From assembly GCA_037043015.1 (NCBI GenBank), contig CM073330.1, positions 8,760,012-8,824,011 of the forward strand: DNA of 64,000 nucleotides, read 5' to 3'. Shown here piece by piece: positions 1 to 13,443 of this stretch. Source of the DNA: Bryum argenteum. Taxonomy: Eukaryota; Streptophyta; Bryopsida; Bryales; Bryaceae. Under the pieces are notes generated by a model, which saw only the letters and a list, made by a program, of their open reading frames with translations, was not told the DNA's origin and ran no database searches. The position numbers were made by a program, and so were the translations under genes. Within the stretch, counting starts at the first letter, position 1; every line of letters starts with the position of its first letter.

Positions 1-1260
1 TACTTCATTGTATGGGTCTGAGATTTCTACGACATGAACTAGACTTGATTTGGGACCCAACCCAAGTAATTTCGTCCAAAACGGAGTCCGGATGAAGAAG
101 TTATGGCTCTCCAAAGTTGCTGTCATCCAAAATGTCGTTTTTCGACATTCGGCCCGCTTAACCCCTAAACGTCCTTGGGGTATTTTTAGCCAAAAACTCA
201 TTTTCAAAAAATCTGATATAGATGAAAACAAAGATAAGCTATTCAGATCTCAACCGTACAAACTTGTAATAGACTTGTAGTAGATCATGTGGACCAAAAC
301 TTGACTCATGGGACCTCATAGATTGCGAGATCATAACATATTAGTGCGCAAAACAGGATACAAAATATCATCATTTCCACTTTGAAGTGAAAAATACTAC
401 CAACATGAAATTTGCAATCAAAAAATCAGCAACTAGAAAGTTGTTCATCTTCATCTCAAAGACACTTTTGTACCAAAAAAATTCATAAAAAAAAAATCTT
501 GGCTCAAATAGTAGCCTTGTAGTCGTGAAAACTGCCAAAAATTTTACGAAGGAAAAATAGTCCAAATTAGACCCCTCGCACTCAAATCCATGCCTTTTCT
601 TCAATATACCCTCGATTGGGTCAAGGTTTCTACCACTAAAAATAGACTATAATTGGAATCCATCTCAAAAAATAAAGTCAAAATCTAACGGTGGATGAAG
701 GAGATCTAGCTCTTCACAAATCATCCATTTTTTCACTTTTTTTCATCGTAGAAACATCATTGCAAAGCCAATACCAAAGTTATCTAAATCAAAAAACTTC
801 CAACTACAAAGTTGTTGGGATGCATCTAAATATCAAACCTATGAAAAAAAATTCATGAAAAACTATTTTAGATTTCACATAATTGGCTTGCAATGGTAAA
901 ACATGCCAAATGTTTGAAAACCCAAAAACTAAAGCTGCCTTCACTAAAATCCATGCCATTTATTCATATTTTATTTTATGAGTCTGCAATTTGTACCACA
1001 TAAACTAGACTTGATTTGTGACCTACCCCAAGTGATTTTGTCAAAAACGGAGTTCGGATGAAGAAGTTATGGCTCTTCAAAGTTTCTGCCCTTCATCCAA
1101 AATGTCGTTTTTCGACACTAGGGACGTTTAGGGGTTAAGGGTTAATCTACTCATCAGTTTTTATCAAATTTTTATTGTACAGATCTTGAGATACATTGAG
1201 TCAAAGTTTCAGCCTTTGTAAAACTTTTTCAAACATTTTGACCTCTCTCGTTTAGAGAGC
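1..1260. repeat. Diverged tandem units of an AT-rich dispersed repeat
   Basis: Three diverged units can be lined up by eye, starting near 10, 613 and 978. Each has a block reading roughly tgggtctga-atttctac, then a block around gaagaagttatggctct. The first and third are clearly alike; the middle one is more eroded. The stretch between units (about 370-600) has an inverted, diverged copy near 11,280-11,560. The motif taggggttaa or its complement, present here, recurs near 42.7, 52.0 and 52.9 kb. No reading frame looks like a gene. Element family unknown. Confidence 0.6.
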
Positions 1261-2732
1261 AATGCGATGTTGATTATACATAGGTACGGAAGAGAAATCT
1301 TTAGAATTCTTTTGACAATGTTGCTGAATCCCTTACGTAAATGACCTCTCCATAATATTATAATATTGAGCCTTTTTGTACATTGAAATGACATGGAGCT
1401 ATTTTGGTATTGGATTAGCAAGATGTAAGTCTCAACAAATTGGTGCACAATCACTTATAAAGGCGTAGGTTTCAGCTTTAACCACAAACACTATGCTTCA
1501 AATTTATTCGTATATAAGTCTTGTCCATTTAAGTGATTATATGAAAAATACTTCTATCAAGATATGTAAAGTTTTACATATGTGAATTGAAGGTAATTAC
1601 TGAGAAGTAATAAAGTGTTCGCAATATTGCACTCAAAGTTTTTTAGATTCACGAGTATGAACCACAAATCTATATATTTTGTTTCACAACTCAAAAAAAG
1701 TGCATTGGTATTACTTGATTGCATATCCCCCTACAAGGCTCAACAATGTACAATACACAAAATCCCATCTTCCTTCTCCATAATTCTATTGTCTAGTGGT
1801 TTTTATCTGATTTATAATATTATGGTGCTAGATTTCTTATAGTTGATAAGTAAAATATTTCAAGATGTTTGATTGTAGTAATAAAGTGCTAGTATACATT
1901 TCTTCCATACAATATTTATTTGAGCTAATTTACCTTACAAGAAGGATATTATTGTATGATCCTCAATAACAATCCATGGTTCAATCGAAATATGGTATGT
2001 AATATAAGAAGGAATCATTTACACCTACATTTGTGTGAAGTTAGGAAGTTTTTGATATACAAATTTACAAGAGTATTATATTAATTTCCAAATAAACTGT
2101 AAGGCAAAAATCGATTTCACATAAAGAGTTTAGATCAAATGACACAAAATTATAAAAATAATTGTGAACCTAAGCTATAGTGACATTTTATAACATAATT
2201 TTATGGCACCTAGGTTTTAATTATTAACAAATTTCTAGTAATTGTTAATGATTTCATTTACAAGATAACAGTTTACAAGAGGTCTTCCTTCAGTTGGTTG
2301 ACCTTCACACTTATATGTTCAAATGTATGCACGAAGAGCAGGAAGCTTGTAAGCGCTATCTGCATCAAGTACTTTTGATCAATAAAATGGTCCTGACAAC
2401 TACAAAGTTGTTGTAGCATGGAGTATCTATGATGATTATTCAAACTAAACTTGCTAACAAGTGACTACCACATTGTTTTAGCATCAAGTACCTGTAATGA
2501 GTCAAATCAAATCCACGATTATACAAGACTATCGTAGACTAAATTGGTCAAATCAAACTGAGCCCCAAACCTACGAATACACGAGGTTGTTGTAGTTCCA
2601 CAAGTGCTTGTAAGAGGTCAATCAATCAAGAAACCTCAACTATTAAGACCATCGTAGTATCAAATACCTATAATCATCACCAAATCCAAACGTACGACCA
2701 CCAAAGGTGCCTGAGTGCTACCAACGTTTCTA
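1261..2732. other. AT-rich spacer; no gene seen
   Basis: No recognisable coding region. From about 2370 to 2700 a loosely repeated motif around aaatccacnactataaggctatcgtag-like words appears several times; the same words recur at 9225-9420, so the two places share a dispersed repeat. Confidence 0.5.
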
Positions 2733-2882
2733 GGAGCCCCATCAGCCATTGGGATTTTGTCTTCACAATCTCTCGAATCCTCGGAGATCCATCAGCCAAT
2801 GGGATTTTGTCTTCACAATCCTCCAAATCCTCGGATCCCCATCAGCCACTGGGATTTTGTCTTCTGAATGCCTCGAATGTTC
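2733..2882. repeat. 50-bp tandem repeat, three copies
   Basis: Three head-to-tail copies begin at 2733, 2783 and 2833. All share the core catcagcca(n)tgggattttgt followed by cttc. The copies differ at several positions, so the array is not very recent. No coding potential is evident. Confidence 0.85.
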
Positions 2883-4158
2883 GATCTAGACCCCTCGACG
2901 GCCGTTTTTGTTAATTTTGAATTTTAAAATGGGGCTTGCGACTCTAAATTACTCTTGAGCCTCCACATTAAAAAAATGAGGGGCTCTTCTCCCCTCCCCT
3001 CTCTTGCCCCCGAGAAACACTCGTAGCACTGATGCACTAATTTACAATGATCCGACCACAAGGGTGATCCTTAGGTGTCTTCAAAATATGGTACTTTAAG
3101 TTAAGCATGAATTTACATTATAAATAAATTGAAATTAGATTGATTAAGGTTACATAATCAATACCATAGTTTAGAAACGACAACTATATCGCCTTCATCA
3201 AAACTTGTCATCAAAACTTGTCATGTTCTTACGAATTCAATACATGCATTTTTCCCACCGGCATTTTGTCCACCATCATGATTTTCCTTGATTTGTTTTG
3301 ACTGACCTGTAGTTATTATTGGCCTACCTCACCCAGCCCGTCCCTTCCTGAGGCTCGGCTGTTGCTGTCAACATGTGTGTCCCATCGATTTCTGAAAGAC
3401 CAATATTTAAAAACCAGCAATATAAACTATAATGAAAGTCACACTAAATACTGAAGACCTATATTGATAGATTCAGACAGTACTTATGAACCTGTATGGG
3501 TGGTAATTTTTGAACACAAAGTAAAATCCAAGACAACAATGTACAGGAAATGATGACCCTGATAATAGAATGTCGGTCAAAAATTGGTTTCTGAACATGG
3601 CCAGTCATGAGTGCTCCGCCAGAAACGGCTCTCGCATTAAACACAAGTGTATTGATTGCATTAAAAGCAAAGAAAAAGAATAGAAAAAGAAGCCACATTG
3701 AATGCAAAGTAGATTATACAAAAGTAGTAATTTTCATTGATGTAATCAAAGAGTGTTTTTTAATGTGCGGAGCTCCGCCACAAACATCATGACAGCCATG
3801 TGGACCAAAGCTGCATGAACAAAGCTGGGCTGCGGTGTCGAAAAACACCTTGTTGAGCAAATCTAAGGAAAGTGGAAAGCAAGCTGATCTCCCCATCTGC
3901 AGAGCTACGACAGTGAACACAAGTTCCATACTAGGTTGTTTAAATTTTTCAAAAGGGAAAAAAAGGAAGCTATTGTAGTCCATGGAACGGAACTAGTAAA
4001 TTCTGCAACCAATGAATCTAATACTGTCCGCTCAAACGCTCCTAATGCAGGTGTCCAACGAATGTAAGCTCCGACTCGGAAGACCTGCTTGAGGTTGGTA
4101 TTACAAAAGAAGTAGTTTTGGCAAAAATTCACCAAAAAAGAAGGCCAAAGAAAAGCGC
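2883..4158. other. Spacer downstream of the DUF1635 gene
   Basis: No gene seen. The part nearest 4.1 kb may be 3' untranslated sequence of the minus-strand gene that ends at 4410. A word around gctccgcca(g/c)(a)aa occurs twice (about 3612 and 3770), which hints at local duplication. Confidence 0.4.
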
Positions 4159-4398
4159 AACACACCAAGTCCAGGGGGAATGGGGTTGGCTGACTGAAGC
4201 AAAGGCAACACTCAGTAGTACAACACACCAAGTCTTGTAGAGGCACTTGCAAGGGGTCGGTCGACTGTGGCAATCCAACACGCCTGTTGCAAGCTCTGGA
4301 ACTGGGGTCGTCGTCGTCGTCGTCGTCTCCACCAACACGCCAAGTGCAAGTCTGTCGCAATAAAAAGGAACTTGACAGGGGTCGGCTGATTGTAGTAT
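4159..4398 (-). repeat. Degenerate tandem repeat in the 3' UTR of the DUF1635 gene
   Basis: Four diverged units each begin with caacac(a/g)cc, near 4159, 4222, 4278 and 4333, and most end in ggggtcgg-like words. A short (gtc)n microsatellite lies inside at about 4305-4326. The stretch directly follows the stop codon of the minus-strand gene, so it is probably transcribed as 3' UTR. Confidence 0.6.
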
Positions 4399-4409
4399 AC
4401 AAATTACGG

Positions 4410-6403
4410 TCAATGGATCTTGGCATACTTCATGGGCTGGTTCATCATTCTCATGTCGGGGCCGAGGTGACCCATGCTATTCACTCGGACCATGCCGGGG
4501 GAAGATACACGTCCGTTGCCGGTGACCATCGTCGTCCTCGGCAGAGAAAGATGGTGGACTAGATGGCGTTCTTGTTGTGAGGGGATCGGCGCAGGGAGGT
4601 ACACGTCCATACCATTCCCGGCCATCATACCCGAAGGTGAGGAAGACATCGACACACGAGGGATGTCGAGAGTGTCCAACGCTGGAGGTGGGTGGCGCCA
4701 TTGAGGAAGTGGTCCGGCCACGAGAAGAGTCTGTAATAAGGGTCCAGCTTGCATAACTGCTTGCAGAAGCTTGCCTTTCTCCGGGAGCGTCTTCAACATG
4801 ACTTGAAGGTCAGCTTCAGGCGGCTCCGGAAGATGCACAGGTCGGGAGTTCAGATGCATGGGACTTGAGACACCGAGACTCTGGAACCGGTCGAGAGGAC
4901 TGAGAAGAGACGCCACTGCTGATCCGCTGTGGAGGTTCACTGAAGGCAAGCCGTTCGGTAATGGAGGAGAGCACATGCCTGGTGAAGAGTAAGGCGAGTT
5001 TTCACCGGGAACTGCTTGCCATGCAGGGTGCTGCATGACAGACATGGTGACGCAGGGTGACTCCCTGCGTTGTACGAATGACCTCGTAGACGGCGAGTCT
5101 CGGTGCTGCTGCATGACGGTCGGGGAGTCCCGGTGATGTAGCATAGACATTGCTGTCGGAGAATCACGGGGGTTTAGGCCGGAGAGCGCCAATGGAGTCT
5201 CGCGATGACGACGAACAGATAAGCCTGATGGTGAGTCTTGATGCTGAATGACGGTGGAACGGCTTGGAGAGTCGCAGTTGCGCTTGACGGAGATTGGCGG
5301 CAACGACTTCTGCACAACTTGTTGATGAAGAGACTTATGTTGTTCGCTTTGCTGCTGCACGTGCGAGAGAAGACGCTCACTCTCCTGCTCCAGCTGCCCT
5401 TCCGTATTCTGCCGAATCATATAGTGCTGATTCGATAACTCCATCTGATGAAGATCCGATGACGAAGAAACGTGGTGAAGCTCCTGCATTCCGTTCATGC
5501 TGTGATGATTCTCCGGGGAGTGCATGCGAGACAGCGGATGTAGGCTTGAGTGCGACTCCGGAGATTGCGCGTTCAGATGGTTCATGACTTGAACTGAATC
5601 GTCTAGATGCTCCATTTGGTCGTCATGTCGGATGCGGGCCTGGGACTGTGGCGGAGAAAGGTGACGCCCGTCCTCCATGTGCTGGTCTTGTTGCATCATA
5701 TGCGCCTGCGGAGATGTCATGGAATGTTCCTGAAGCTCCAAATGCTTCTGAAGATCCTCCAGAATCTGCAGCTGCTGTTTCTGTTGCAAGTCCACCTCCA
5801 GAGCTGCATTCGATGTGTTGTCCATAAGAGCAGAGCCGTTCCTGCTAGGAGATCGAGAAAGCCGCCCTTGAAGCTGCATGTACTGTTCTCTGGCCTCATC
5901 TCGCTCGCGCGCAGTCTTCCGAAGCAGCTCCTCCAAATGCCGAACGCGCGCCTCGTGAAGTTTCCCTTGCGCACAAGCCGCATCCCGGGCCGACTCCAAC
6001 TCGAGCGTCGCGCACATCAACAAATGCCGCAGCTCCTCCGCCGTCTGCACAGACATCGGCTACAGTTTCATACAAAGCCATGTCCTAAAACAGCCTGTTC
6101 ACAACAACGACATACAATAATACAAGAAGCAAAAACGCATCCACCATTTTTAGTTTCACGCCGTAGGCACTCTTCCACGTGTGATTTCTTTTCCACATCG
6201 AAAAATAAAGTTACCTCCATCGATGCCGACATCGATGCCGGACAGAGATCAGGACTCAGCATGGCACTCGAGTTTCCCATGGCGACCTCGCCATGATGAA
6301 ACAGAGAATCCGACTCGTCCATGCTACTGTTCATTGGCAGCAGTGAACCATCCATATACGGATCAGCCTCATGTATTCTCTTCCGAGATCTGAAGTCACA
6401 CAT
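4410..6403 (-). CDS. DUF1635-family protein, two exons
   Basis: Reads as join(6403-6215, 6059-4410) on the minus strand, 612 aa. The donor is ATGGAG|GTAACT and the acceptor ACTGTAG|CCG, both phase 0; an in-frame acceptor a few codons downstream is also possible. A helical segment begins at TAEELRHLLMCATLELESA and continues through EELLRKTARERDEAREQY, a coiled coil typical of plant DUF1635 (PF07795) proteins. The conserved C-terminal block LPEKGKLLQAVMQAGPLLQ followed by LLVAGPLPQWRHPPP is also there. Between them lies a long low-complexity stretch rich in Gln, His, Met and Ser, with repeated (H/R)RDSP motifs. The function of the family is not established; a nuclear regulatory role is only a guess. 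The family match is confident. Confidence 0.85.
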
Positions 6404-7130
6404 ACTTGAGGAACACTCGCTCCAACTTCACAAAGAAGCCGTCGACGGGCAATAAATAAGCTTGTGTGACCTGAACACGGGCCAAGACAGAGTAAGATCC
6501 TGCCGACTGCCTCAGGAAGACCTCGAAAACCTCGAAAACGCTCCGCGCACACTTACCGGATGTCCCGACAAAATACCTGAGCGCTCAAGAGGCGAGGCAC
6601 TGGATGAAGAACTAAAAAACTCTAGGCAAGTGAAGAAACGAGCTAAGAGGATCGATAGACAACTTAAACAATAATCACACAAACATTACTAGATCTCAAG
6701 GCGACATTGTGCCGACTACGAGCAGATACCGAAACAAGCGCACAGCTGAGATGAGCTCAAGAGCAACAGAGAGCGTACCAGGCAGAGTCGGATAGAAAAG
6801 CGCAAGGTTAAGGAGGCGGAGTGAGAGTAAAAGAGGAAGAGGAGGCGGCAGAAGAGGGAAGAGAGCGGGGGTAAGCTCCTGCGGCTGCGCCAAGTAGGGA
6901 GAGGTGCGAGACGAGGGGCCGCAGCAATGGCAGCGAGGCAAAGACAACGACGAGGAGAGCGGGGGAAGGACGTGCAAGTAGGAGGAGGCGCGGTAGGTGC
7001 GGGCTGGGTTCGCTTGGGCCGGGGGCGGGGCGGGCCGATACGCTGCTGGCTGGCCCTACTTCCCAGGGCTACAGTCGACAAACACTCTCGCGCTTCTTGG
7101 CCCACCGGACAGGGACGTTGATCGCAATTA
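6404..7130 (-). promoter_or_regulatory. Probable 5' leader and promoter of the DUF1635 gene
   Basis: The region upstream of the minus-strand ATG is more GC-rich than the surrounding spacer, especially 6830-7080. On the minus strand it is CT-rich, as in many plant 5' leaders. No transcription start, TATA box or leader intron could be fixed from sequence alone. Reading frames here are low-complexity and not convincing as genes. Confidence 0.4.
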
Positions 7131-10100
7131 TACGCACGAAAATCTGGAGTGAAAGTGGAGTAAACCTCATTTCTCCCCCTTTCACTTTTCATTAATTGAT
7201 TTACTTTTACCCCACCTCTCTCACTTCTCCGCACCTTTTTTGAATCTGATTTCGATCTAGATACATGAATCTTCCTCGTCCTTCTCTTTTTTTGCTTTTT
7301 TTCAATTATTCACACTTTCTTTTCCCAATCACTTGTAAACACTCTAAGAATCTGAATTGTAAACTAGAAGAAGATTCAATTTCCTTTTTACCCTAACTCT
7401 CACTACTCTTATTGTTTCTCCAATCATCGTACACAATCTCAATCACAAGATGGAGTGGTATACTTGATCTCGTAGTTTTCACTTTCGATTTTATGAAGTC
7501 ATAATCTTCTCTCTGACTTCTTTCAAATTACGTGATACTTTACCTTACGTAAATATTGGGTACGAGGATATGATTCAATGCGCTACGCGAATAGAAGTAA
7601 CATACATTTTCTTATATATGTCGGCATTATACTTGTCTTTTATTATTCGAGCATAGCATTCATTATTGAAGTTTAAAAAATAATATATTTTTCTCAAACA
7701 AGTGTTATATTTGCTTAAGCTCTTTACTTTGCAAATATTTTTTCTCAAACTCATCAATAAATCTTTGGTGTGAAAGATGTTCAATTATTCATTCATTTTT
7801 GTGCAATATGCTTAGGTTTTAAAGCTAGATTATGGAAATTTCTCTTTACAACTCAATATGAATTTCTTGAATAGTCATTCAAAAAAAATTGTGAGAAATG
7901 TCCTACAAATGTCCTATTTAAGAAGATCTCTTATCGACATTATTTATTATAAATAGCGATCTTATTATACATTGCAAATAATTGTAAATAATAATATTGT
8001 TCTCATTTAATTTAATTTAACTATATAATCAACCACTTCGCAGCGGGGGTTGTATCGGATTTTTTTAATCATAAATGGAGTTTAAATTAAATTTGAAGGT
8101 TAAACACCAAGACAATTTAAGATTAAAAATAATAAATGGTTCTCACCGTTGTAAGGAAAATATACTATATTACTTTATTTCTGATACTACATTTATCTTT
8201 TCAAAATTGATAATGAGTGAGAGTATGCCAATGTATCAATCCACTTTGTAATGATATTATTTAATTTGGATAATATTAATGTAATTATTTAATTACAATG
8301 GTGAGTGAAATTTTTATTGTAATTTAAAACTCAATATATTTAAATTAGATATTATTGTTTTCATGAGTTTATGCAAGATTCAAAAGTTGTATATCAGACC
8401 CAACTTGTAGAGCATTTACAAACACTTAATGATTAAAAATATATTTACATAAGGATATAAAATTTCTCAAATGCATTAAATGCATTATTTGGAAGGGGGA
8501 TTTTCACTTTAAAATGATATTTTGTTCAAACTTCACAATGTCCATAAAGTGAGGTTTTTAATTAATTACTTAGAATGAGGAACTTTGTCTTTGACTTTGA
8601 AGCTTTTTTTGTTTTACATTCTCATGCTTGAACCTAATTTAGTGGAGTTCACAAATCACAATCTATAGCTCAGGGCGATTGGGTGATGTATATACTTCAT
8701 TGTGAAATGATAACGGCAACGATGAGTGATCCGTCAGATACATGAGGACTTTTTCTTTGCCTATGAAGTTTTTGTGTCCCACATTCTCAAAAACCGTTCA
8801 ATGTCCCATCAGTTGAGAGAAACACGGGCTTAAGACTACGCCTTGGACCTAGAGTTCACAAATCATAGTCTAAAGCTCCCACTCGCAATTTGATTAACAC
8901 AATCATGGCAAAAAGAAGCAGTCGATGTACTCGTTTCATAATACTTTGCCACCTATGACAAGTGATTAGACAGGCCCCCTTTGTGACATGATTGAAGTTT
9001 TTCTTTTGTTTTTAAAAAGAAAAAAATTAAAGCGACTATTTAAAGTGATGAATTTAATATTTCTCAAGCTACCCCAAATGAATAGCTACTTCTCGACGGT
9101 CATATCTAAAATTTGTAAACAATTTTTTATTGGATTACCCAATTGTAGGTTCTTGTTCAAAACTGTCTACTTAGTCTATCTACCAATTTCTATCATATTT
9201 CATTGAACGGATCTTGGGATACATTGTATCAAAGTCCAAATCCACCACTATAAGGCTATCGTAGCACATAAAACCAATCATATCAAATCCACAAATATAG
9301 TAGCACAAAACCAATAAAATCAAATACACGACTACAAGGCTATTGTAGCTAGGCACATCAAATCCACAACTATAAGGCTCTCGTAGCACAAATCCAATCC
9401 AATCAAACCAAACTCAGTAACTATCCACCCAACCGACCACTACAAGGCTAACCACGAGGTTGTTCCAGCATATAACAAATAAGTTAAATCAAAGCAAACC
9501 CCAAATCAAATATTTGTTAAGATCATTCATGAATTTTATCCTAAATTTGGGGTTAACTTCAGAAATATTAAATTCATATAATCTATGAATTCTCAGCTAC
9601 ATAGTATAATACAACATTTTTCATCATAAATATTCTAAGATTAATATAATTGATGTCTTAATTCTCCAAGTCTCTTACCACTTAGATATCATGCTATATC
9701 AAGCTCAAACATATGTCTTTTCTGGTATGATCTTCAAAGTCTCCATTTGTGATAGATTACTATATTTGAGCAACTTGCTCGCCAACTACCTATGCATTTC
9801 ACTCGCAAAAACATACATAATTGCAAGAAACTTCATTTCTTCCTTCTGACTTTTCATTAAACAAGTTACTTTCATCCCTCTCTTTAATTTCCCCTTACAT
9901 TTTTGCTCTTAATTCATTTTGAGTATATGAATCTTACTTTTCTTCTTACCTTCTCAAATAACATATAATTTATTTATCATACCATAAGATAACAACTAAA
10001 AACAACATGGACAAGTTGGATTCGTTATCCAAAACTTCATCTACCTTCATTATTCATGCAATTATGCCACAAAATCTCAAGCACAAAGTAGGAGGATTGT

Positions 10101-11280
10101 ATTAATATGTCTCTTTTGTGTCTTTTATTGTGTAAATGTAGAATAACTATTTTTACTTTCGATCCCATAATGTTAAGATTTTGATGGTCAATATATTGGA
10201 TAAAAGAAAATGAATTTTTATTTTATTATGAAGTTCAATATAACAAAACCCTACATAACCTATATGTTATATTACAACTAAAGTTTTATTAATACAAGTA
10301 CTAAATTTACGAGAGTATGATTGTTTTCATTCATTTTAAAAACAATACATTTGCTCTGAATATGTGGTTTAAATATGTTCTTTAAATTATTGAACAACAT
10401 CTTGTTAGATAAAATATCTAAAAAAATATTTTATTTATGTACAATACCACTGCGCTTGAAGTTGATTGTCTACAATATAAAGTTGTCTAGTCTTTTATAA
10501 TTTATTACAACTATATTGATTTGAATTGAGTTATTGTAATGTGTAAACTTATGAAACTATAACTACAACTGACATTCATATTATACATTATAAATAATTA
10601 TGCATAATCGATAATTAAGGATTATCTTACAATATCAAAGTAACACACATATTTGAAAAGTAGATTGAGAAGGCAAATTGTACATAGCTTAAAACATAAG
10701 AATTATTTTTTCACCTAATTTAAACTCCCTTCATTATTTTGGTTCTGAATACATGTAAGATATTTAATTGTAATTCACATTAATTGTTCACTTACCTTTT
10801 AAGTAAATTCACATTCTCTTTACAAAGTGTATTTACATTATTATTATTTTTTATTTTTATTTTTTAAAGTTGTGTAAGAATTCAAGTTAAAATCACTCAC
10901 TTTGGTACCTTTTGCTTCTCAAGAAGTTGCACTCCTTCTATGACAAATATATATGATTCATGAATATCATATTTATTTCCTATCTCTTCGTATGATACAC
11001 AAATGATCTATTGCATATCATAACTAAATATTTAAATATCATAGATATCATGAATTTATAAGCACAATTGTACATAGTTTTAATTTAAATAAACATATAG
11101 TTGGATTCAATTAACTCTTATTGCATCTGTAATGATGTAGTCACTTATTGTTTCACACATACTACTTCCATAATTACTACATTCCAGAATCTTAAAGTGT
11201 CCATGGGTGGACTCGAAAATTGCATGGTCCTAGAAAAGTAATATCCCCTTCAACCACAATTGGATTTTGACTCTATTTGT
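7131..11280. other. Long AT-rich spacer; no gene seen
   Basis: No recognisable coding region on either strand. From 9225 to about 9420 a 50-60-bp motif with actataaggct(a/c)tcgtagcac words repeats three to four times. At 9190-9240 there is a copy of the words also seen at 1190-1215 (gatctt-g-gatacattg). Confidence 0.5.
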
Positions 11281-11560
11281 TAGATGGGCTTCTTATTCGA
11301 GTTTGATTCATGTGGTAGAAAACTTCATCAAATCCAAGATTTTCTGAAGACATGGCATTCAATTCGGTGCAAGGACTCTAATTTTGGGCTATTTTTTCTT
11401 TCAAAATTTGGGGCGGTTTTTACAATTGTAAGGCTAATATTTGAGCCAAACAAAATAATCCTATGCGATTTATTTTAGATTCAGGAGTTTTATTAAAATG
11501 AAGGTGAAGAACTCTCTAGTTGGAGATCTATTGTTAATAGCATTTCCACTTTAAATGTTG
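11281..11560 (+). repeat. Inverted, diverged copy of the repeat at 370-600
   Basis: The plus strand here matches the minus strand of 370-600. Shared words include acatggcatt/aggcatgg, atttgagcca and tttccacttt. Conceptual translations of the two copies also resemble each other, but only because the DNA is homologous. A run of about 23 T follows at 11,571-11,592. Element class unknown. Confidence 0.55.
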
Positions 11561-13443
11561 AATTTGTAGATTTTTTTTTTTTTTTTTTTTTTCCTCCTCT
11601 GGGAATGTGATCTTTAATCTGTGAGGCCTTATCTTGCATTATCCTTAACAAATCTATGACAGGATTGTATGATCCATATTTGAAAATCTTACCTTCATTT
11701 TTGTTTGACATTTGAAAAAAAAAAAAAACATTAAGTCTCTTGACTAAAAAGATTGATAGACATTCGGGGTAAAAAACCCCACACCATTTCATTTTACATC
11801 AAAAATTCACTTGATGCTAAGACCCATTTTACACTAGAGGTGAGAAACATTTCTAAAAACCAATAGATTCTAATCAAATTTTAAGCTCACCTATCGACTG
11901 AAAGTGTTCTACAAATGACTTCTCATTTCTAATGTAAAAAGGGAGCCCAAGATTACAAAGAGGTTGAAAAACCTTCGGGAAAAAGGATTAAAGTGATTAA
12001 TACGAAGCTAATCATTCAAGATGCAAGTGAGGCCAAGGAATTGGGAAAGAGGGAGTAATGACAAATCATGAATGGATTGGGTATGGATTCGCTCTCAAAC
12101 CAAAGGTAGTTGGTTCCTTTTCCCCTTTGTCATAAGTGGGCCGTCCTTATTATGATAGGGGAGAGCCACCCAGCAGCCAAGTCGTGCCTACCACAACCTC
12201 ATGACCCCCACATGGCCCCATCTGAGTGCCATGTGAGGATGTGCCAACCCCCCACCCCACCCCCACTTTAAACAAACAATATTACATCTCCTCTTTTGCC
12301 CCCATTCCATTTTTGCTTTTGCTTAGTAAGGGGGCCAAGCCCCATCATGCATCACACACCCAAAACCTCCAAGTAGAAAAAAAAAGGGAAAAAAAGACTG
12401 TGGGGAATAGCACAATGGAAGTTTTGTCTATTTAGGGCAATATGCATATTTATGGTATAAATATAGTACCCCCCCCTTGGAACTGTTGCTTCCAGAATAT
12501 GCATATTTATTGGTTAAAAATAGTACCGCCCTTCTGCTGTAAGCGTGCTTTCGTTTGTTTTTAATGGTAGGCTGGTTCTGAGGTACTTTTGTTCCTCTGC
12601 ACCTGTTTTTTGTTTGGTCTATATTGGACCACTCACAGTCGCCAGCCGTGATATCCAAGGAAAAATTCGAAATGAGGGGTTGCATGATGAGGTTGTGGGG
12701 TGGAATCGGGGAGTCAATGGCATTTGACTCTAATTTTCTCGCAATTTTGTTGGCCCAATGTATAGATTGTTTTTAAAAAATAAGATTTATTTATTTATTT
12801 TTATTTTTATTTTTTTAATTTTACTTTTTGTGTGGGTGTGTTCTCATGTTTTTGATATTGTGGTATTGGATGTATTTTTTATCTTGAATAATGTCATATT
12901 GGAGTTGTATATTGGATGAGTGTAAATAACTATAGGTGAATGTTAGAGTAGCTTATAAGAGATAGGTGGTTGCATGGGTAAGGCCACATGAGTGGCTTGC
13001 ACTAAGGTGTTTTGGTAGTTGGGGAATGCCATCTTTAGTTTGCCTATGTTGGACCACTCACTCTAGTTGTGATTTTCATGGAGATTCAAAACTGTGGTTG
13101 TTTGATGGTAATTGACTTTAGTTTTCTTGGAGTTTCGGTCATTTTAGTTTGCTAAACTCGATATAAAAAAGTGTTCTAAGGTTGTTAGCGTTAATTATGT
13201 TGCAATGTATTTGTTAACCTAGTCATATTGGGATAAAGTCATTTTGGGAGTTTTGGTTGTAAATTGCAATTTGGATGAGTACATCAAATATATCGAGGAG
13301 GAGGTAACAATTTGAGGTAACTCTTTTGAATTCACATTATCTATATGTTAATGTATTGCATATGGTACTGAATGTACGCACTTTGGAAATGTCGGTCCAT
13401 GTCGAATTTTTTTAGACTTTGAACACGCAGGGACCAGAATTGA
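11561..13443. other. Spacer; no gene seen
   Basis: No convincing coding region. A short direct repeat with the core atatgcatatttat..taaa.atagtacc occurs at about 12,440 and 12,497. A C-rich patch lies at 12,225-12,265. T-rich low-complexity sequence occupies 12,770-12,830. Confidence 0.45.

Noticed and set aside
371-604. Similar short proteins at 371-604 (minus) and 11,284-11,478 (plus)
   Set aside because: The likeness comes from homologous non-coding repeats; both frames are short, and substitutions are not concentrated at silent sites.
2733-2882. CRISPR-like spaced repeats
   Set aside because: The units are directly adjacent, without unique spacers, and the genome is a plant's; the same holds for the other tandem arrays.
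2883-3060. Possible LTR end of a retroelement
   Set aside because: Some words recall plant LTRs, but no paired LTR, primer-binding site, reverse transcriptase or integrase motif was seen anywhere in the window.
5607-6296. Plus-strand open frame of 229 aa
   Set aside because: Antisense shadow of the DUF1635 gene; composition follows the other strand and no motif is present.
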